Positions 8,702 to 17,161 of a stretch of 64,000 nt of DNA are shown piece by piece. Numbering within the stretch: position 1 is the first letter of the stretch; the number at the start of each line of letters is the position of its first letter. The notes under the pieces were generated by a model. That model ran no database searches and was not told the origin of the DNA. It saw only the letters and a program-made list of their open reading frames with translations. The position numbers and the translations under genes were made by a program. The DNA comes from CALGLS01 sp047626155 (GTDB lineage: Bacteria; Bacteroidota; Bacteroidia; Chitinophagales; Saprospiraceae): the NCBI GenBank assembly GCA_047626155.1, contig JBLHRR010000001.1:62001-126000 (forward strand), in the 5' to 3' direction.

Positions 8702-11257
8702 ATGAAACTAATAAACCTATTTCGATTTAGTATAACAATAATTCTACTAATCCTTATTTCTTGCCAGAATCAGGAAGAAGATGCTTTCCCTAAACACTCC
8801 AGTGAATTAGAAGAAGAAGGCCACAAAGAAATTCCTTCCGATTGGTTTTACGCTCAGCGCGCTTACCCTTATAATAAAACGGATAAGCAAGCTTACATCG
8901 CAGCTGTTAAAACAAAGAAGAAGATGGAATCCGGAAACGCAGAACGTGACTTTGGTGTCTGGGATTTCGCAGGACCAATCAACATTGGAGGGCGGATAAC
9001 GGATATTGAAATGCATGCGACTTCTACGGAAGTGATATATATAGGTGCTGCAGCAGGAGGTATTTTCAAATCAATAGACGGAGGCGAAAACTTTGATCCG
9101 ATATTTGACGACGCACTTTCCTTGTCTATTGGAGATATAGCTATTGCTCCCTCCAACGAAAATATTATTTATGTCGGGACTGGTGAACCAAACGCAGGCG
9201 GGGGTTCTCTGGCCTATGATGGTGTGGGTGTTTATCGCTCTGGAGATGCTGGAGAAACTTGGGAACACATCGGACTAGAGGATGCTGGTAGTATTGGAAA
9301 AGTTTTGGTACATCCAACAGATCCGCACATTGCCTATGTTGGAAGTATGGGGAATCTTTTCGCTAATGATGGCCAACGTGGGGTGTTCAGAACTTCCGAT
9401 AGTGGGCAAAACTGGCAGCAAGTTTTAATGGTTTCTGACTCAACAGGAGTAATAGACATGGCGATCAATCCCGATGAACCTAACATTATATATGCAGCGG
9501 CTTGGGAACGGATACGACGCCCAGGATATCGAAACTATGGTGGACCTACATCGGGTATCTACAGATCAACGGATGGAGGTGACAACTGGGAGGAACTGAC
9601 TAATGGTTTACCCAGTATTTCTAATTTAAAAGGGAGAATAGGAATTGATGTTTCGGCTTCGGATCCTAATATATTGGTAGCAGTCTATGCGAATGCTGAC
9701 GGCCCAATATCAGGAGCTTTCAAAAGTACAGATGGTGGAGATAACTGGTCGCCAATGAACTATAATGGCGTGGACAATGTGCCTTACATGTGGTGGTTTG
9801 GGGATGTCATTATTCATCCGACTAATCCGGAGGAAATTTTCTACATGAGTTTGAATATGTTCAAAACATCTAATGGAGGAGCAAATTGGAATACCTTTTT
9901 CCCAGGGCAGCATGTAGATCAACATGATGTGTTCATTCATCCAACAGATCCCTCACTTGTGCTTACTGCAAATGATGGAGGATTATATATCAGTAATAAT
10001 TCAGGTACTACTTATAACAAAGTAAATACATTGCCTATTACTCAATTATATGCTTGTGAAATTGATGCTTCCGAACCAGACCGTTTATATGCTGGAGCAC
10101 AAGACAATGGGACTAACAGGACACTTACAGGTAGCAATGATGATTGGAGTCGAATACTGGGAGGAGATGGTTTTACTCCTTTAGTGAACCCGGATAATAA
10201 TAATTTCGTGTACGGTTCTATCCAAAATGGTTTGCTGTTCCGCTCAACAAGTGGTGGTGCCAATGGAAGCTTTTTGAATATTTCACCAAACACTGGATTT
10301 TCCGAACGAAAGAATTGGAATACCCCTACGGTGTTCGATCCTTCCAATTCTGAAATCATGTACTATGCTTCGAATCGTTTATATAAATCGGAGAATGGTG
10401 GTAGTAGTTGGACTACAATAAGCAGTGACCTTACGAATAACATTCCGCAAGGTAACCTGGCTTTCGGAACCATTACAACTATTTCGGTTTCGCCAATAGA
10501 TGGCGATATAATATGGGTGGGAACAGATGATGGAAACATTAGTCTTACAATGGATGGAGGTGATAGTTGGAACAATGTTTCTACAGTTTCTAACAGATGG
10601 ATTACACGAGTTGCCGCGGATCCTATTTCCCCAGAATCAGCCTATGTTACCTACTCAGGTTATCGTTTTGGCGAAAGCATTGGACAAATTTATAAAACGA
10701 TTGACAATGGTGCTAACTGGATAGATATTTCAAATAACCTTCCGGACATTCCTGTAAATGATGTCATTGTTCATCCTGAATTTGAAGATGTTTATATTGC
10801 TACAGATGTGGGTGTTTTTGTTTTAGGAGATGGATTGTTAGATTGGGAAGTGATGGGAAGTGAATTTCCAAATGTCGTAGTCACGGATTTGGATTTGCAT
10901 GTGGAGACCAACAAACTGGTAGCTGCGACTTATGGACGATCCATTTTTTCCATTGAACTAGAAGATTTGGTAGCCAGTAAAGAACCGACCTTTGATTCTT
11001 TCACCATGAAATTATCACCAAACCCAGTTCTAGAGACCGGAAGAGTACACCTTGTTGTAGAAAAAGTATCCATTTTTGAATTGATTGTATTAGATGCCAT
11101 GGGTCGAGAAATTAAGACCATTTTTAAAGGCAGACTAGGGAGTGGTTCTCATAATATCGATTTTGAGGCAAAAGAACTCCCTTCAGGGTTGCTTTACTGT
11201 AGAATTCAAAATGAAGGTGGGGAAGTAAAAACGCTGAAGTTTATCAAATTAGATTAA
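8702..11257 (+). CDS. Sortilin/BNR-type beta-propeller lipoprotein with T9SS sorting domain
   Basis: An 851-residue protein. The N-terminus is a lipoprotein signal (hydrophobic run, then LISC with Cys21). The body holds many Asp-box repeats of the type S-x-D-x-G-x-x-W (FKSIDGGENFD, YRSGDAGETWEH, FRTSDSGQNWQQ, YRSTDGGDNWEE, FKSTDGGDNWSP and more), the pattern of Vps10/sortilin- and sialidase-like propellers. The last 85 residues are a type A T9SS sorting domain (LSPNPVLETGRV to TLKFIKLD). It is expected to be exported by Sec and then moved to the surface by the T9SS. The union of a lipobox and a T9SS tail is unusual, because most T9SS cargo uses signal peptidase I. Catalytic residues of sialidases are not evident, so an enzyme activity is not claimed. 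Confidence 0.88.
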   Translation: MKLINLFRFSITIILLILISCQNQEEDAFPKHSSELEEEGHKEIPSDWFYAQRAYPYNKTDKQAYIAAVKTKKKMESGNAERDFGVWDFAGPINIGGRITDIEMHATSTEVIYIGAAAGGIFKSIDGGENFDPIFDDALSLSIGDIAIAPSNENIIYVGTGEPNAGGGSLAYDGVGVYRSGDAGETWEHIGLEDAGSIGKVLVHPTDPHIAYVGSMGNLFANDGQRGVFRTSDSGQNWQQVLMVSDSTGVIDMAINPDEPNIIYAAAWERIRRPGYRNYGGPTSGIYRSTDGGDNWEELTNGLPSISNLKGRIGIDVSASDPNILVAVYANADGPISGAFKSTDGGDNWSPMNYNGVDNVPYMWWFGDVIIHPTNPEEIFYMSLNMFKTSNGGANWNTFFPGQHVDQHDVFIHPTDPSLVLTANDGGLYISNNSGTTYNKVNTLPITQLYACEIDASEPDRLYAGAQDNGTNRTLTGSNDDWSRILGGDGFTPLVNPDNNNFVYGSIQNGLLFRSTSGGANGSFLNISPNTGFSERKNWNTPTVFDPSNSEIMYYASNRLYKSENGGSSWTTISSDLTNNIPQGNLAFGTITTISVSPIDGDIIWVGTDDGNISLTMDGGDSWNNVSTVSNRWITRVAADPISPESAYVTYSGYRFGESIGQIYKTIDNGANWIDISNNLPDIPVNDVIVHPEFEDVYIATDVGVFVLGDGLLDWEVMGSEFPNVVVTDLDLHVETNKLVAATYGRSIFSIELEDLVASKEPTFDSFTMKLSPNPVLETGRVHLVVEKVSIFELIVLDAMGREIKTIFKGRLGSGSHNIDFEAKELPSGLLYCRIQNEGGEVKTLKFIKLD

Positions 11258-11287
11258 ATAGAAATGTCTAGGCTAGAACGAAGTAAG

Positions 11288-11328
11288 GGTGTTTATAGTC
11301 AAAATGTTACATTTTATCGATAAACACC
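11288..11328. other. Nested hairpin between two secreted-protein genes
   Basis: GGTGTTTAT at 11288-11296 pairs with ATAAACACC at 11320-11328, and inside it AAAATG-TTA-CATTTT forms a second hairpin. It lies 30 bases after the propeller gene and may terminate or process its transcript. Confidence 0.45.
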
Positions 11329-11380
11329 TGTATATTCATCGATTAATTAAATTCTATTTACTCACTAAAATTTTTTACAC

Positions 11381-12337
11381 ATGAAAAAATTCTACTTTTT
11401 GTTTTTTGCAGCATTATTCGCTTCGATGGCTGTAAATGCACAGCTTATAGATGAAAACTTTGATGGCTATACACTCGGAGATATGAACGATCAAAACCCT
11501 GATGTTTGGGGAGTATGGTCCGGTTCTAATAATGGAGGTGAAAGCATAGGAGTTTCCGATGCATTTGCAGCCTCAGGAACTCAGTCAGGTTTCATCGGCG
11601 CAGGCCCTGGGCCACAGGATGCTATTCTTCGTATGGGAAATATCGAAGAAAATGGAACTTATGAATTGTCTTTTAATATGTATATTCCTGCTGGGAAGAC
11701 CGGTTACTTTAATCTTCAAGGAGAAACGACCAACTCAGGTGGAGCTGGAGGTGGTGGAGCTGGTGTATTCAATTCTTCTAACTTAGTATTCAATAACACT
11801 GATAGTGCAAACGGAATGGCTGGGCTAGGCGGTGCTTACGGAAATGTTGATGATGCAGATCCTACTTATTCTTGGGACTATCCAGAAGACAGTTGGTTTC
11901 TTGTTCACATCTTATTCGTAATTTCCGATGATTCAGATAGTACTGGATGGACAATGAGCATTAACGATGTAGAATTGGAAAAACAAGATTATGCTGCTGA
12001 CGGAATTATTGGCGGAATCGACTTTTTCGGAATCAACGCTAACAATGAATACTATGTAGATGACATCCTTTTTGATGAAGTAATTATGATCAATACTGAG
12101 AATCCTGTATTGAGAAGCATGAAGGTTTATCCTAATCCGGTAGCTGATATGTTGACCATCGAAACAACAGAACAAGTTGACGAAATTACCATCTATAACC
12201 TTTTGGGAAGTCCAGTATTAAATACGACTCCAAATGTTCTATCCCCTGTTTTGGACATGAGTAGCTTCTCTGCTGGCTTGTATATGGTAGAAGTTAAAAT
12301 TGGCGATGATACCAGAACGATTAAAGTGACGAAGTAA
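11381..12337 (+). CDS. Secreted lectin-like protein with type A T9SS sorting domain
   Basis: A 318-residue exported protein with a signal peptide ending AVNAQ. The middle (about 22-235) is a probable concanavalin/LamG-like jelly roll: it begins LIDENFDGYTLGDMNDQNP, passes a Gly-rich stretch (SGGAGGGGAGVF) and ends NNEYYVDDILFDEV, a layout common in Bacteroidota cell-surface proteins. The last 75 residues are a clear type A T9SS domain (MKVYPNPVADMLTIE, ITIYNLLGSPVLN, FSAGLYMVEV, TRTIKVTK). It would be released or anchored at the cell surface. Ligand unknown. A terminator follows about 20 bases after the stop. Confidence 0.88.
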   Translation: MKKFYFLFFAALFASMAVNAQLIDENFDGYTLGDMNDQNPDVWGVWSGSNNGGESIGVSDAFAASGTQSGFIGAGPGPQDAILRMGNIEENGTYELSFNMYIPAGKTGYFNLQGETTNSGGAGGGGAGVFNSSNLVFNNTDSANGMAGLGGAYGNVDDADPTYSWDYPEDSWFLVHILFVISDDSDSTGWTMSINDVELEKQDYAADGIIGGIDFFGINANNEYYVDDILFDEVIMINTENPVLRSMKVYPNPVADMLTIETTEQVDEITIYNLLGSPVLNTTPNVLSPVLDMSSFSAGLYMVEVKIGDDTRTIKVTK

Positions 12338-12360
12338 TATTCTTTACTTTTTTATAAACG

Positions 12361-12396
12361 AAAAGGCTTAACTCGGAAGGGTTGGGCCTTTTTTTT
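12361..12396 (+). terminator. Rho-independent terminator
   Basis: AAAAGGCTTAAC pairs with GTTGGGCCTTTT (one internal mismatch) and is followed by a T-run, immediately after the T9SS lectin-like gene. Confidence 0.75.
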
Positions 12397-12496
12397 GTAA
12401 CAATAGTTATGTATCGTAATAGGATTCCATGCTTGATTGTGATTAATGATTTGTGTTTTTATTGTTATGTAGGTCAAGAATGAAATTAGTTTTCAA

Positions 12497-12635
12497 TTGA
12501 GTGCGGGACATATTTCCGGAATCCAAGTTTTGGCAGTTAGCATTGGCTACTTGCAGTTGGCTTCGCTCAGACGCGTTAAAAGGCGCGTTCGGGGAAGCCA
12601 ACTGCCAAAAGCAGGGAATTCGTCACGCACTCAAA
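12497..12635. repeat. Dispersed palindromic repeat, family A, copy 2 (reverse orientation)
   Basis: Read on the minus strand it follows copy 1 (3483-3640) nearly throughout, including the outer GAGTGCGTGAC end, the GAATTCCCTGCTTTTGGCAG block, the ACGCGCCTTTTAACGCGT tip and the CCAAAACTTGGATTCCGGAA block. One terminal arm has CCCGCACTC in place of CACGCACTC, and the GCAGCTG duplication of copy 1 is absent. Confidence 0.85.
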
Positions 12636-12645
12636 TTCATTCATT

Positions 12646-12834
12646 ATGAAAACTAATTTAGCTTTTTCATCCTCTAGTTTGCTCCTCATTGTAGGGACCA
12701 TCCTGGCCACGTTAATTCTTTTGATCTATGTCATCAGGTGGTGGCTTTCCAAAAATGATCAAAGCAAGTTATCGAGAAAATACCAAGACTGGAATTGGGC
12801 TTCTCCGCAGGGAGGGGCGCAACAAATATCCTGA
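12646..12834 (+). CDS. Possible 62-residue single-pass membrane protein
   Basis: A short frame with an ATG start 10 bases after repeat A copy 2. It encodes a hydrophobic helix (LLLIVGTILATLILLIYVIR, about residues 12-31) followed by a basic, polar tail. The topology is plausible for a small inner-membrane protein, but no family is recognised. Downstream DNA belongs to the decayed galT on the other strand. It could be chance. Confidence 0.35.
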   Translation: MKTNLAFSSSSLLLIVGTILATLILLIYVIRWWLSKNDQSKLSRKYQDWNWASPQGGAQQIS

Positions 12835-12902
12835 AGCAAATGTTTTTCAGTAAGAGGTAACAGCTTCTTCTTATTTGGTTTGTTAATATATTTTGCTGTG
12901 AC

Positions 12903-13186
12903 TTATATGGCCTTCAACGGGACTTCGGTTGTAGTCTCCGGAAGTAAGGCGCCGAAATCATTATCAAATGCGTAAGTATTGTTATATTTCGGAGTCTGAA
13001 TACCACTCACCCTTTCATTAGCTGGGTATAGGTAGTACTTTGGATCGTAGGAAGATCGCTTTTCTGTGTTGACTTTTTCTGCTTGCCCTGCCAGGGACGG
13101 TTGGTACGATGAGGGGAAACAAGTACCGATTAGCCCGTTAATATGTTAAACCTTCTGTGCGGATCTTCTGAGAAATTTAAGGACAT
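12903..13186 (-). pseudogene. galT: Decayed galT (galactose-1-phosphate uridylyltransferase), N-terminal remnant
   Basis: Reading the minus strand from the ATG at 13186 gives SEDPHRRFNILTG, then an in-frame TAA where GalT has Glu, then VLVSPHRTNRPWQGKQ, a clear GalT N-terminus. A frameshift follows, and the next frame continues SSYDPKYYLYPANERVSG, IQTPKYNNTYAFDNDFGALL, matching the GalT segment that normally reads CxxC-x-GN-x-R. Both zinc-ligand cysteines are replaced by Tyr. The match stops at about 12903, so the His-Pro-His catalytic half is gone. It starts 12 bases after the galK stop, as expected for a former galK-galT operon. It cannot make active enzyme. Confidence 0.85.
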
Positions 13187-13198
13187 ATTGATAGATTA

Positions 13199-14317
13199 TT
13201 AGTCAATAAAAGTCGCTCCACCTTCAATGGACACCTCATAAGGAGTTAACTCAATTTCATACTTCCTCTGATATTTCTCACCAGCAAGTTTTATGAAGTC
13301 AGCTACTTTCTCTTTTTCAATAATAGAAATGGTACAGCCCCCAAAGCCACCTCCCATCATGCGACTACCAAGAATGTACTCCTTATCTAAGGTCAACTCA
13401 ACCAAGAAATCCAATTCAGGACAACTAACTTTATAGTCGTTTTGTAAACTAAAATGAGATTGATAGATTAGTTCTCCCAGTGTTTTGAAATCTTTATTTA
13501 ACAAGGACTTAGTTGCTTGAAGTACCCGATTGCTTTCTGTAACAACATGGTTACAACGTTTGTAAATATTTTGTGGCATTTTAGAAACGCATTGCTCTAG
13601 TTGCTCAAGAGATGCATCTCGTAAACTTTCAATGGAAGGAAATGCTTGATTAAGAATGCTAACACCCTGTTCACATTCCGCTCTTCGCGTATTGTATTCA
13701 GAAGAAGCTAAGGAGTGAGATACATTAGTATTCAAAAGTAATAACTGATAATTTCCTAAATCAAAAGGAAAATATTCAAATTCCAATGAACGGCAATCCA
13801 ATAACATGACCTGGTTTTTCTTACCCATCATACTGGCGAATTGATCCATGATTCCACATTTGATTCCCACAAAATTATGCTCCGCCATTTGACTGGCTTT
13901 GATCATTTGCCACTTATCCAATTTTAAATCAAATAACTCATTTAGTCCAAAAGCAAGACTACACTCCAAGGCAGCGGAAGAACTCATACCGCCTCCAATG
14001 GGTACATCGCCATCCAATTGGCTATCAAAGCCTTTTAGCTCAGCACCCAAAAGTTGTAGTTCGTGAACCACGCCCATGGCATAGTTTTGCCATCCTCCTT
14101 TTTCACGAGGTTGGAAATTAGACAGGTCAAAACTATACTGTTCGTCAACATTAGCGGCGATGATGTTGACCGTGTTTTGGCTGCCATTTCTTCTTAGTTT
14201 GAACACTGCTTTTTTATCGATAGCAGCAGGGAGAACAAGCCCATCATTGTAATCGGTATGTTCTCCAATTATGTTTATTCGGCCGGGAGAGGAAACTGTT
14301 ATTTCAGGATTGTCCAT
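13199..14317 (-). CDS. galK: Galactokinase
   Basis: A 372-residue GHMP kinase of normal length. Signature 1 is near the N-terminus (RINIIGEHTDYNDGLVLPAA), the ATP-binding Gly/Ser motif is GGGMSSSAALECS (about residue 108), and the C-terminal motif is MMGGGFGGCTISI. It phosphorylates alpha-D-galactose to galactose 1-phosphate in the Leloir pathway. It is divergent from a Nudix-type regulator with candidate operators between them, and is followed after 12 bases by the broken galT. With GalT lost here, galactose 1-phosphate would need another enzyme or would accumulate. A second galT elsewhere cannot be excluded. Confidence 0.95.
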   Translation of the reverse strand: MDNPEITVSSPGRINIIGEHTDYNDGLVLPAAIDKKAVFKLRRNGSQNTVNIIAANVDEQYSFDLSNFQPREKGGWQNYAMGVVHELQLLGAELKGFDSQLDGDVPIGGGMSSSAALECSLAFGLNELFDLKLDKWQMIKASQMAEHNFVGIKCGIMDQFASMMGKKNQVMLLDCRSLEFEYFPFDLGNYQLLLLNTNVSHSLASSEYNTRRAECEQGVSILNQAFPSIESLRDASLEQLEQCVSKMPQNIYKRCNHVVTESNRVLQATKSLLNKDFKTLGELIYQSHFSLQNDYKVSCPELDFLVELTLDKEYILGSRMMGGGFGGCTISIIEKEKVADFIKLAGEKYQRKYEIELTPYEVSIEGGATFID

Positions 14318-14373
14318 TGTAGATGTGTAATTAAGCCAATCTTTTTCTTTGGTTTAGATGAAAAGCCATATTG

Positions 14374-14420
14374 TAAGTGTAAATTTAACGCTTATAACGC
14401 AAGCTTAAAATAAACGCTTA
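14374..14420. promoter_or_regulatory. Two adjacent candidate operators in the galK / Nudix-regulator divergent region
   Basis: TAAGTGT-N7-ACGCTTA at 14374-14394 and CAAGCTT-N7-ACGCTTA at 14400-14420 are 21-base imperfect palindromes sharing the half-site ACGCTTA (complement TAAGCGT), with starts 26 bases apart. They sit between galK and the regulator, so the regulator product is the likely ligand-controlled binder. Inference from symmetry and position. Confidence 0.5.
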
Positions 14421-14452
14421 TTTTTAGGGATACAAAATTTTATAGTAAAAAG

Positions 14453-15151
14453 ATGTCAAAAGAAAGGGTAAAAGCTTTTTACACACAAGCAGATCGGCTA
14501 CTTTTAGCAGTAGACTGTATCATTTTTGGTTTTGCTGAAGAGCGACTTAAATTACTATTGTTCAAGCGGAAAGTAGCACCATTTAAGAATAAGTGGTCAC
14601 TGATTGGCAGCTTTGTCAATGCAGGGGAGAGTGTTAGTGTTGCCGCGAAACGGGTCTTGCAGGAATCAACGGGTTTGACCAACGTGTTTATGGAAGAACT
14701 TGGTTGCTTTGGAGCCCATGACAGGGATCCGGGAGATCGAGTGGTTTCTATGGCTCATTATGCGCTTATTCGTTTAGAAGAACGGGAAGAACAGTTGGTG
14801 GAATCTTACCAAGCGCATTGGTTTGATGTAGATGACATTCCTGAATTAATTTTGGATCATAAACAAATGGTGAAGGCCGCCTTAGAAAAACTTAAACGAA
14901 AGGCACTATATCAACCAATAGGATTTGAACTCTTGCCACAAAAATTCACCATACCCCAGCTTAAGAATTTGTACGACGCCATTTATGAGAAGAAATTAGA
15001 TCGTCGTAATTTTCGAAAGAAAATCCTCGCGTCAGGGGTATTAAAAAAATTGGAAGAGAAGGATAAGTCCACTTCGAAAAAGGGTGCTTTTTTATATTGT
15101 TTTGATAAAGATAAATATGAAACGTTGGAAGTAAAGTCTTTAAGTTTTTGA
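14453..15151 (+). CDS. NrtR-family Nudix-related transcriptional regulator (probable galactose regulator)
   Basis: A 232-residue protein with an N-terminal Nudix-like domain (about 10-145) and a C-terminal winged helix (about 150-225, with PQLKNLYDAIYEKKLDRRNF and KKILASGVLKKL). The Nudix box is degenerate: GSFVNAGESVSVAAKRVLQE lacks the RE and EE acidic pairs needed for catalysis. This is the rule for NrtR/AraR-type regulators, in which the domain senses a small molecule. The gene is divergent from galK with two palindromes between them, so I infer control of galactose use and its own expression. The effector (a sugar or sugar phosphate) is a guess. A Bacteroides AraR of this family is known to regulate arabinose genes. 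Confidence 0.85.
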   Translation: MSKERVKAFYTQADRLLLAVDCIIFGFAEERLKLLLFKRKVAPFKNKWSLIGSFVNAGESVSVAAKRVLQESTGLTNVFMEELGCFGAHDRDPGDRVVSMAHYALIRLEEREEQLVESYQAHWFDVDDIPELILDHKQMVKAALEKLKRKALYQPIGFELLPQKFTIPQLKNLYDAIYEKKLDRRNFRKKILASGVLKKLEEKDKSTSKKGAFLYCFDKDKYETLEVKSLSF

Positions 15152-15211
15152 TTTAATTTGGTAACTGTTCAGTGGGGGGATAATTTAGCTGTGGATGGGA
15201 GGAAAGATGGA

Positions 15212-15308
15212 AGACGGAAGTTTCCTACAAAAGCAAACCTTGAATTTGACAGTCCTTAGTCTGTGGATTTCACGTTCGATGGAAACTTCGGACTTCGGAC
15301 TTCCGTCT
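15212..15308. repeat. Interrupted inverted repeat in a 300-base noncoding gap
   Basis: AGACGGAAG (15212-15220) and overlapping GGAAGTTTCC are answered by GGAAACTTC (15281-15289) and CTTCCGTCT (15300-15308). GGACTTC is also tandemly repeated near 15290. No gene is seen between 15152 and 15399. Confidence 0.5.
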
Positions 15309-15399
15309 GAATAGTTTCTCTGAACGTTATTAATATCCATCTACAAAAGCAAAAGAAAGCATGTAAGAGTATTACTTGTTCGGTAAATATTCAATAGTA

Positions 15400-15440
15400 A
15401 AAACAAAAGCCACCGTAAATCAATGATTTACAGCGGCTTA
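15400..15440 (-). terminator. Terminator after tRNA-Leu
   Basis: AGCC-x2-CGTAAATCA pairs with TGATTTAC-x2-CGGCT, and on the minus strand a T-rich run follows. It is positioned 14 bases beyond the tRNA 3' end. Confidence 0.65.
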
Positions 15441-15453
15441 TTGTTTGCTTACG

Positions 15454-15537
15454 TACTCGAGGCGGGACTTGAACCCGCACGCTCCGAAGAGCACAGGATT
15501 TTAAGTCCGGCGTGTCTACCAATTCCACCACTCGAGC
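15454..15537 (-). tRNA. tRNA-Leu (anticodon UAA)
   Basis: An 84-base class II tRNA on the minus strand. The acceptor arms GCTCGAG and CTCGAGT pair over 7 bases (first pair G-U) with discriminator A. The D-loop reads GGTAGACAC, the anticodon loop is CTTAAAA with anticodon TAA, a long variable arm is present (CTCTTCGGAG), and the T arm is GCGGG-TTCAAGT-CCCGC. The anticodon stem has one apparent C-U mismatch (CCGGA against TCCTG). CCA is not encoded. Confidence 0.93.
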
Positions 15538-15587
15538 GACCTGTTTTCTAGAGCAACATCGAATTGCCTAAGCAATCATATCCTCCG

Positions 15588-15618
15588 AAAAAAAAAGCCT
15601 CCACATGTTGAAGGCTTT

Positions 15619-15619
<1 letters not shown>
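15588..15619 (-). terminator. Terminator after tRNA-Gly
   Basis: On the minus strand AAGCCTTC-AACATGTGG-AGGCTT is followed by a run of T, directly beyond the CCA end of tRNA-Gly. It separates the two tRNA genes. Confidence 0.7.
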
Positions 15620-15694
<75 letters not shown>

Positions 15695-15765
15695 TTGTTA
15701 CTTTGCGAGGTTTAAAAAATTGTTTCTTTCATTAAAGCTACAAGCTCTTTGCCCCTAAAGCGACG

Positions 15766-15797
15766 CAAATATAGCAGAATATAAATGTAATTGTCAA
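15766..15797 (-). promoter_or_regulatory. Promoter for tRNA-Gly
   Basis: On the minus strand TTGACA (15797-15792) is followed after 18 bases by TATATTTG (15773-15766). The -7 box fits the Bacteroidota TAnnTTTG form, while the upstream box is a perfect classical -35 hexamer. It lies about 70 bases upstream of the tRNA 5' end. Confidence 0.6.
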
Positions 15798-15912
15798 GCT
15801 TATTTCTATTTTTTTAAAAAAAAAGATAGAAATGGAAAGAGAGTGGTTTTAAAAACGGTCTTTCTACGCCTATAAATAGGGGTTTTTTGATGCAAATGGG
15901 AGATGAAATTAT

Positions 15913-16286
15913 TTAAATATTTTTTGAATTACAAATTAACTGCCAGGCATAGTCGTCCGTAACTGGGTGCCGGACATTAGCGCCATAATGAGTATCCAAA
16001 AAGAAGCCTTCTATTTTATGTTTTTTGCCTTTATTATAAAATATAAACTCGGTAACTCGCTCTACCTTTTAATGAGGTCTTTTGAAACAACGATTTCTCT
16101 ATTTTCAAGAATCTCAATTTTGAAATAATCTTCCGTTTCTTCAATTATTCGACCTTTATAAAGCGAACCATCTTTACAATGAAGAGTGACATCAGTCGGT
16201 CCTGCAAACTGAGCGGATAGTAGGGAAGGGGATAGAAAGAGTGCTACAATCAAAAAAACTATCATAAATAGGGTGTGTCGTTTCAC
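15913..16286 (-). pseudogene. Frameshifted and shortened paralogue of the neighbouring Sm-like/barrel protein
   Basis: The first 74 codons (16286 to a TAG at 16062-16064) encode a signal peptide and a small Sm-like module (LHCKDGSLYKGRIIEETEDY, FKIEILENREIVVSK). The next frame, entered across that stop, continues KVERVTEFIFYNKGKKHK, then FFLDTHYGANVRHPVTDDYA, and stops at 15913-15915. This second part aligns with residues just after the Sm-like module of the intact paralogue at 16317-17117 (FLFHSGGRYHYTTGLFGG and FSPTDKTVSEHVSFLLG). So one frameshift and loss of the remaining barrel have destroyed the gene. The 74-residue secreted piece alone could still be made. It lies 30 bases after the intact gene, in the same direction. 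Confidence 0.65.
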
Positions 16287-16316
16287 AGCTATTTTCTAAA
16301 GAATTCATTTTGGTTG

Positions 16317-17117
16317 TTATCTAAACTCTATTCCAAATTTCAAAATGAAATTATTAACCCAGATTTTCTTATAATCGACGACCAATTCATTTCCAAAGGT
16401 ATCGAGGAAAAACTGTTGACCTGTGGTTTGTTGCGCATGGTATCCAAGGGATAGAATAAATCGACTACGACGCTTAGAAGCAAAATGAATACCTAGGCCA
16501 AGCTGTCCCTGTACTCCTCCGCCATGCCTTCCTGATTCAGACTCCTCATCTGGCCCTGAACCGTAACCAGCTCGTGCATAGGCAAAAGGACGGCGTCTAG
16601 AATCCGTTAGGTAATATCGGCCGTATAAATAATAAGAAGAAAAGGTAGTTTCAATGTCAAACCCGCTTACCGTGGAAGTGGTCAGCTCGTTTCCTAGTCC
16701 AATAGCTGCTGAGAATCGTTTGTCAAAGCGGTAGCCCAATAGAAAAGAAACATGCTCTGATACCGTTTTGTCAGTTGGGCTAAATCCGATATTAATACCC
16801 CCAAATAACCCTGTTGTATAATGATAACGTCCTCCACTGTGGAATAAAAAGTTATCATTACTTAGTTTTCTTCGCACCCTCCATTTTGCGATGTCTAATC
16901 GATTACCTTCTAAAACATCCATATAAAGAAAAGATCCATTTTCGTCTACAATAATTCCTTTGTATACGGAACCGTCTTTTAGATAAACCACATCTTCGAT
17001 TGGAATACTGTCATCTGTTTGGGCCTGAACGGAATTAGAATCTATTAAGCATAACAATACAATTGCAATTGTTTGAATTGTCAGATGAAACATCCTGAAA
17101 TGGAACGGAATCTTCAT
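16317..17117 (-). CDS. Exported Sm-like plus outer-membrane barrel protein, unknown function
   Basis: A 266-residue protein with a signal peptide ending SVQAQ (about residue 33; a second possible Met is at residue 9). Residues 40-85 form a small beta-barrel motif of the type vyLKDGSVYKGIIvden, as in Sm-like or DUF-type envelope proteins. Residues 95-266 are alternating amphipathic strands (FGGINIGFSP, HVSFLLGYRFDKRFSAAIG, YYLYGRYYLT, ending FILKFGIEFR), typical of an 8-strand outer-membrane barrel. It is the only intact member of a run of three related genes. The family is widespread in Bacteroidota, but I know no function for it. Confidence 0.8.
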   Translation of the reverse strand: MKIPFHFRMFHLTIQTIAIVLLCLIDSNSVQAQTDDSIPIEDVVYLKDGSVYKGIIVDENGSFLYMDVLEGNRLDIAKWRVRRKLSNDNFLFHSGGRYHYTTGLFGGINIGFSPTDKTVSEHVSFLLGYRFDKRFSAAIGLGNELTTSTVSGFDIETTFSSYYLYGRYYLTDSRRRPFAYARAGYGSGPDEESESGRHGGGVQGQLGLGIHFASKRRSRFILSLGYHAQQTTGQQFFLDTFGNELVVDYKKIWVNNFILKFGIEFR

Positions 17118-17161
17118 GGTTAGGTTTATTTTTTTATTTGTAGCTATTTTTTTTATTTAGT

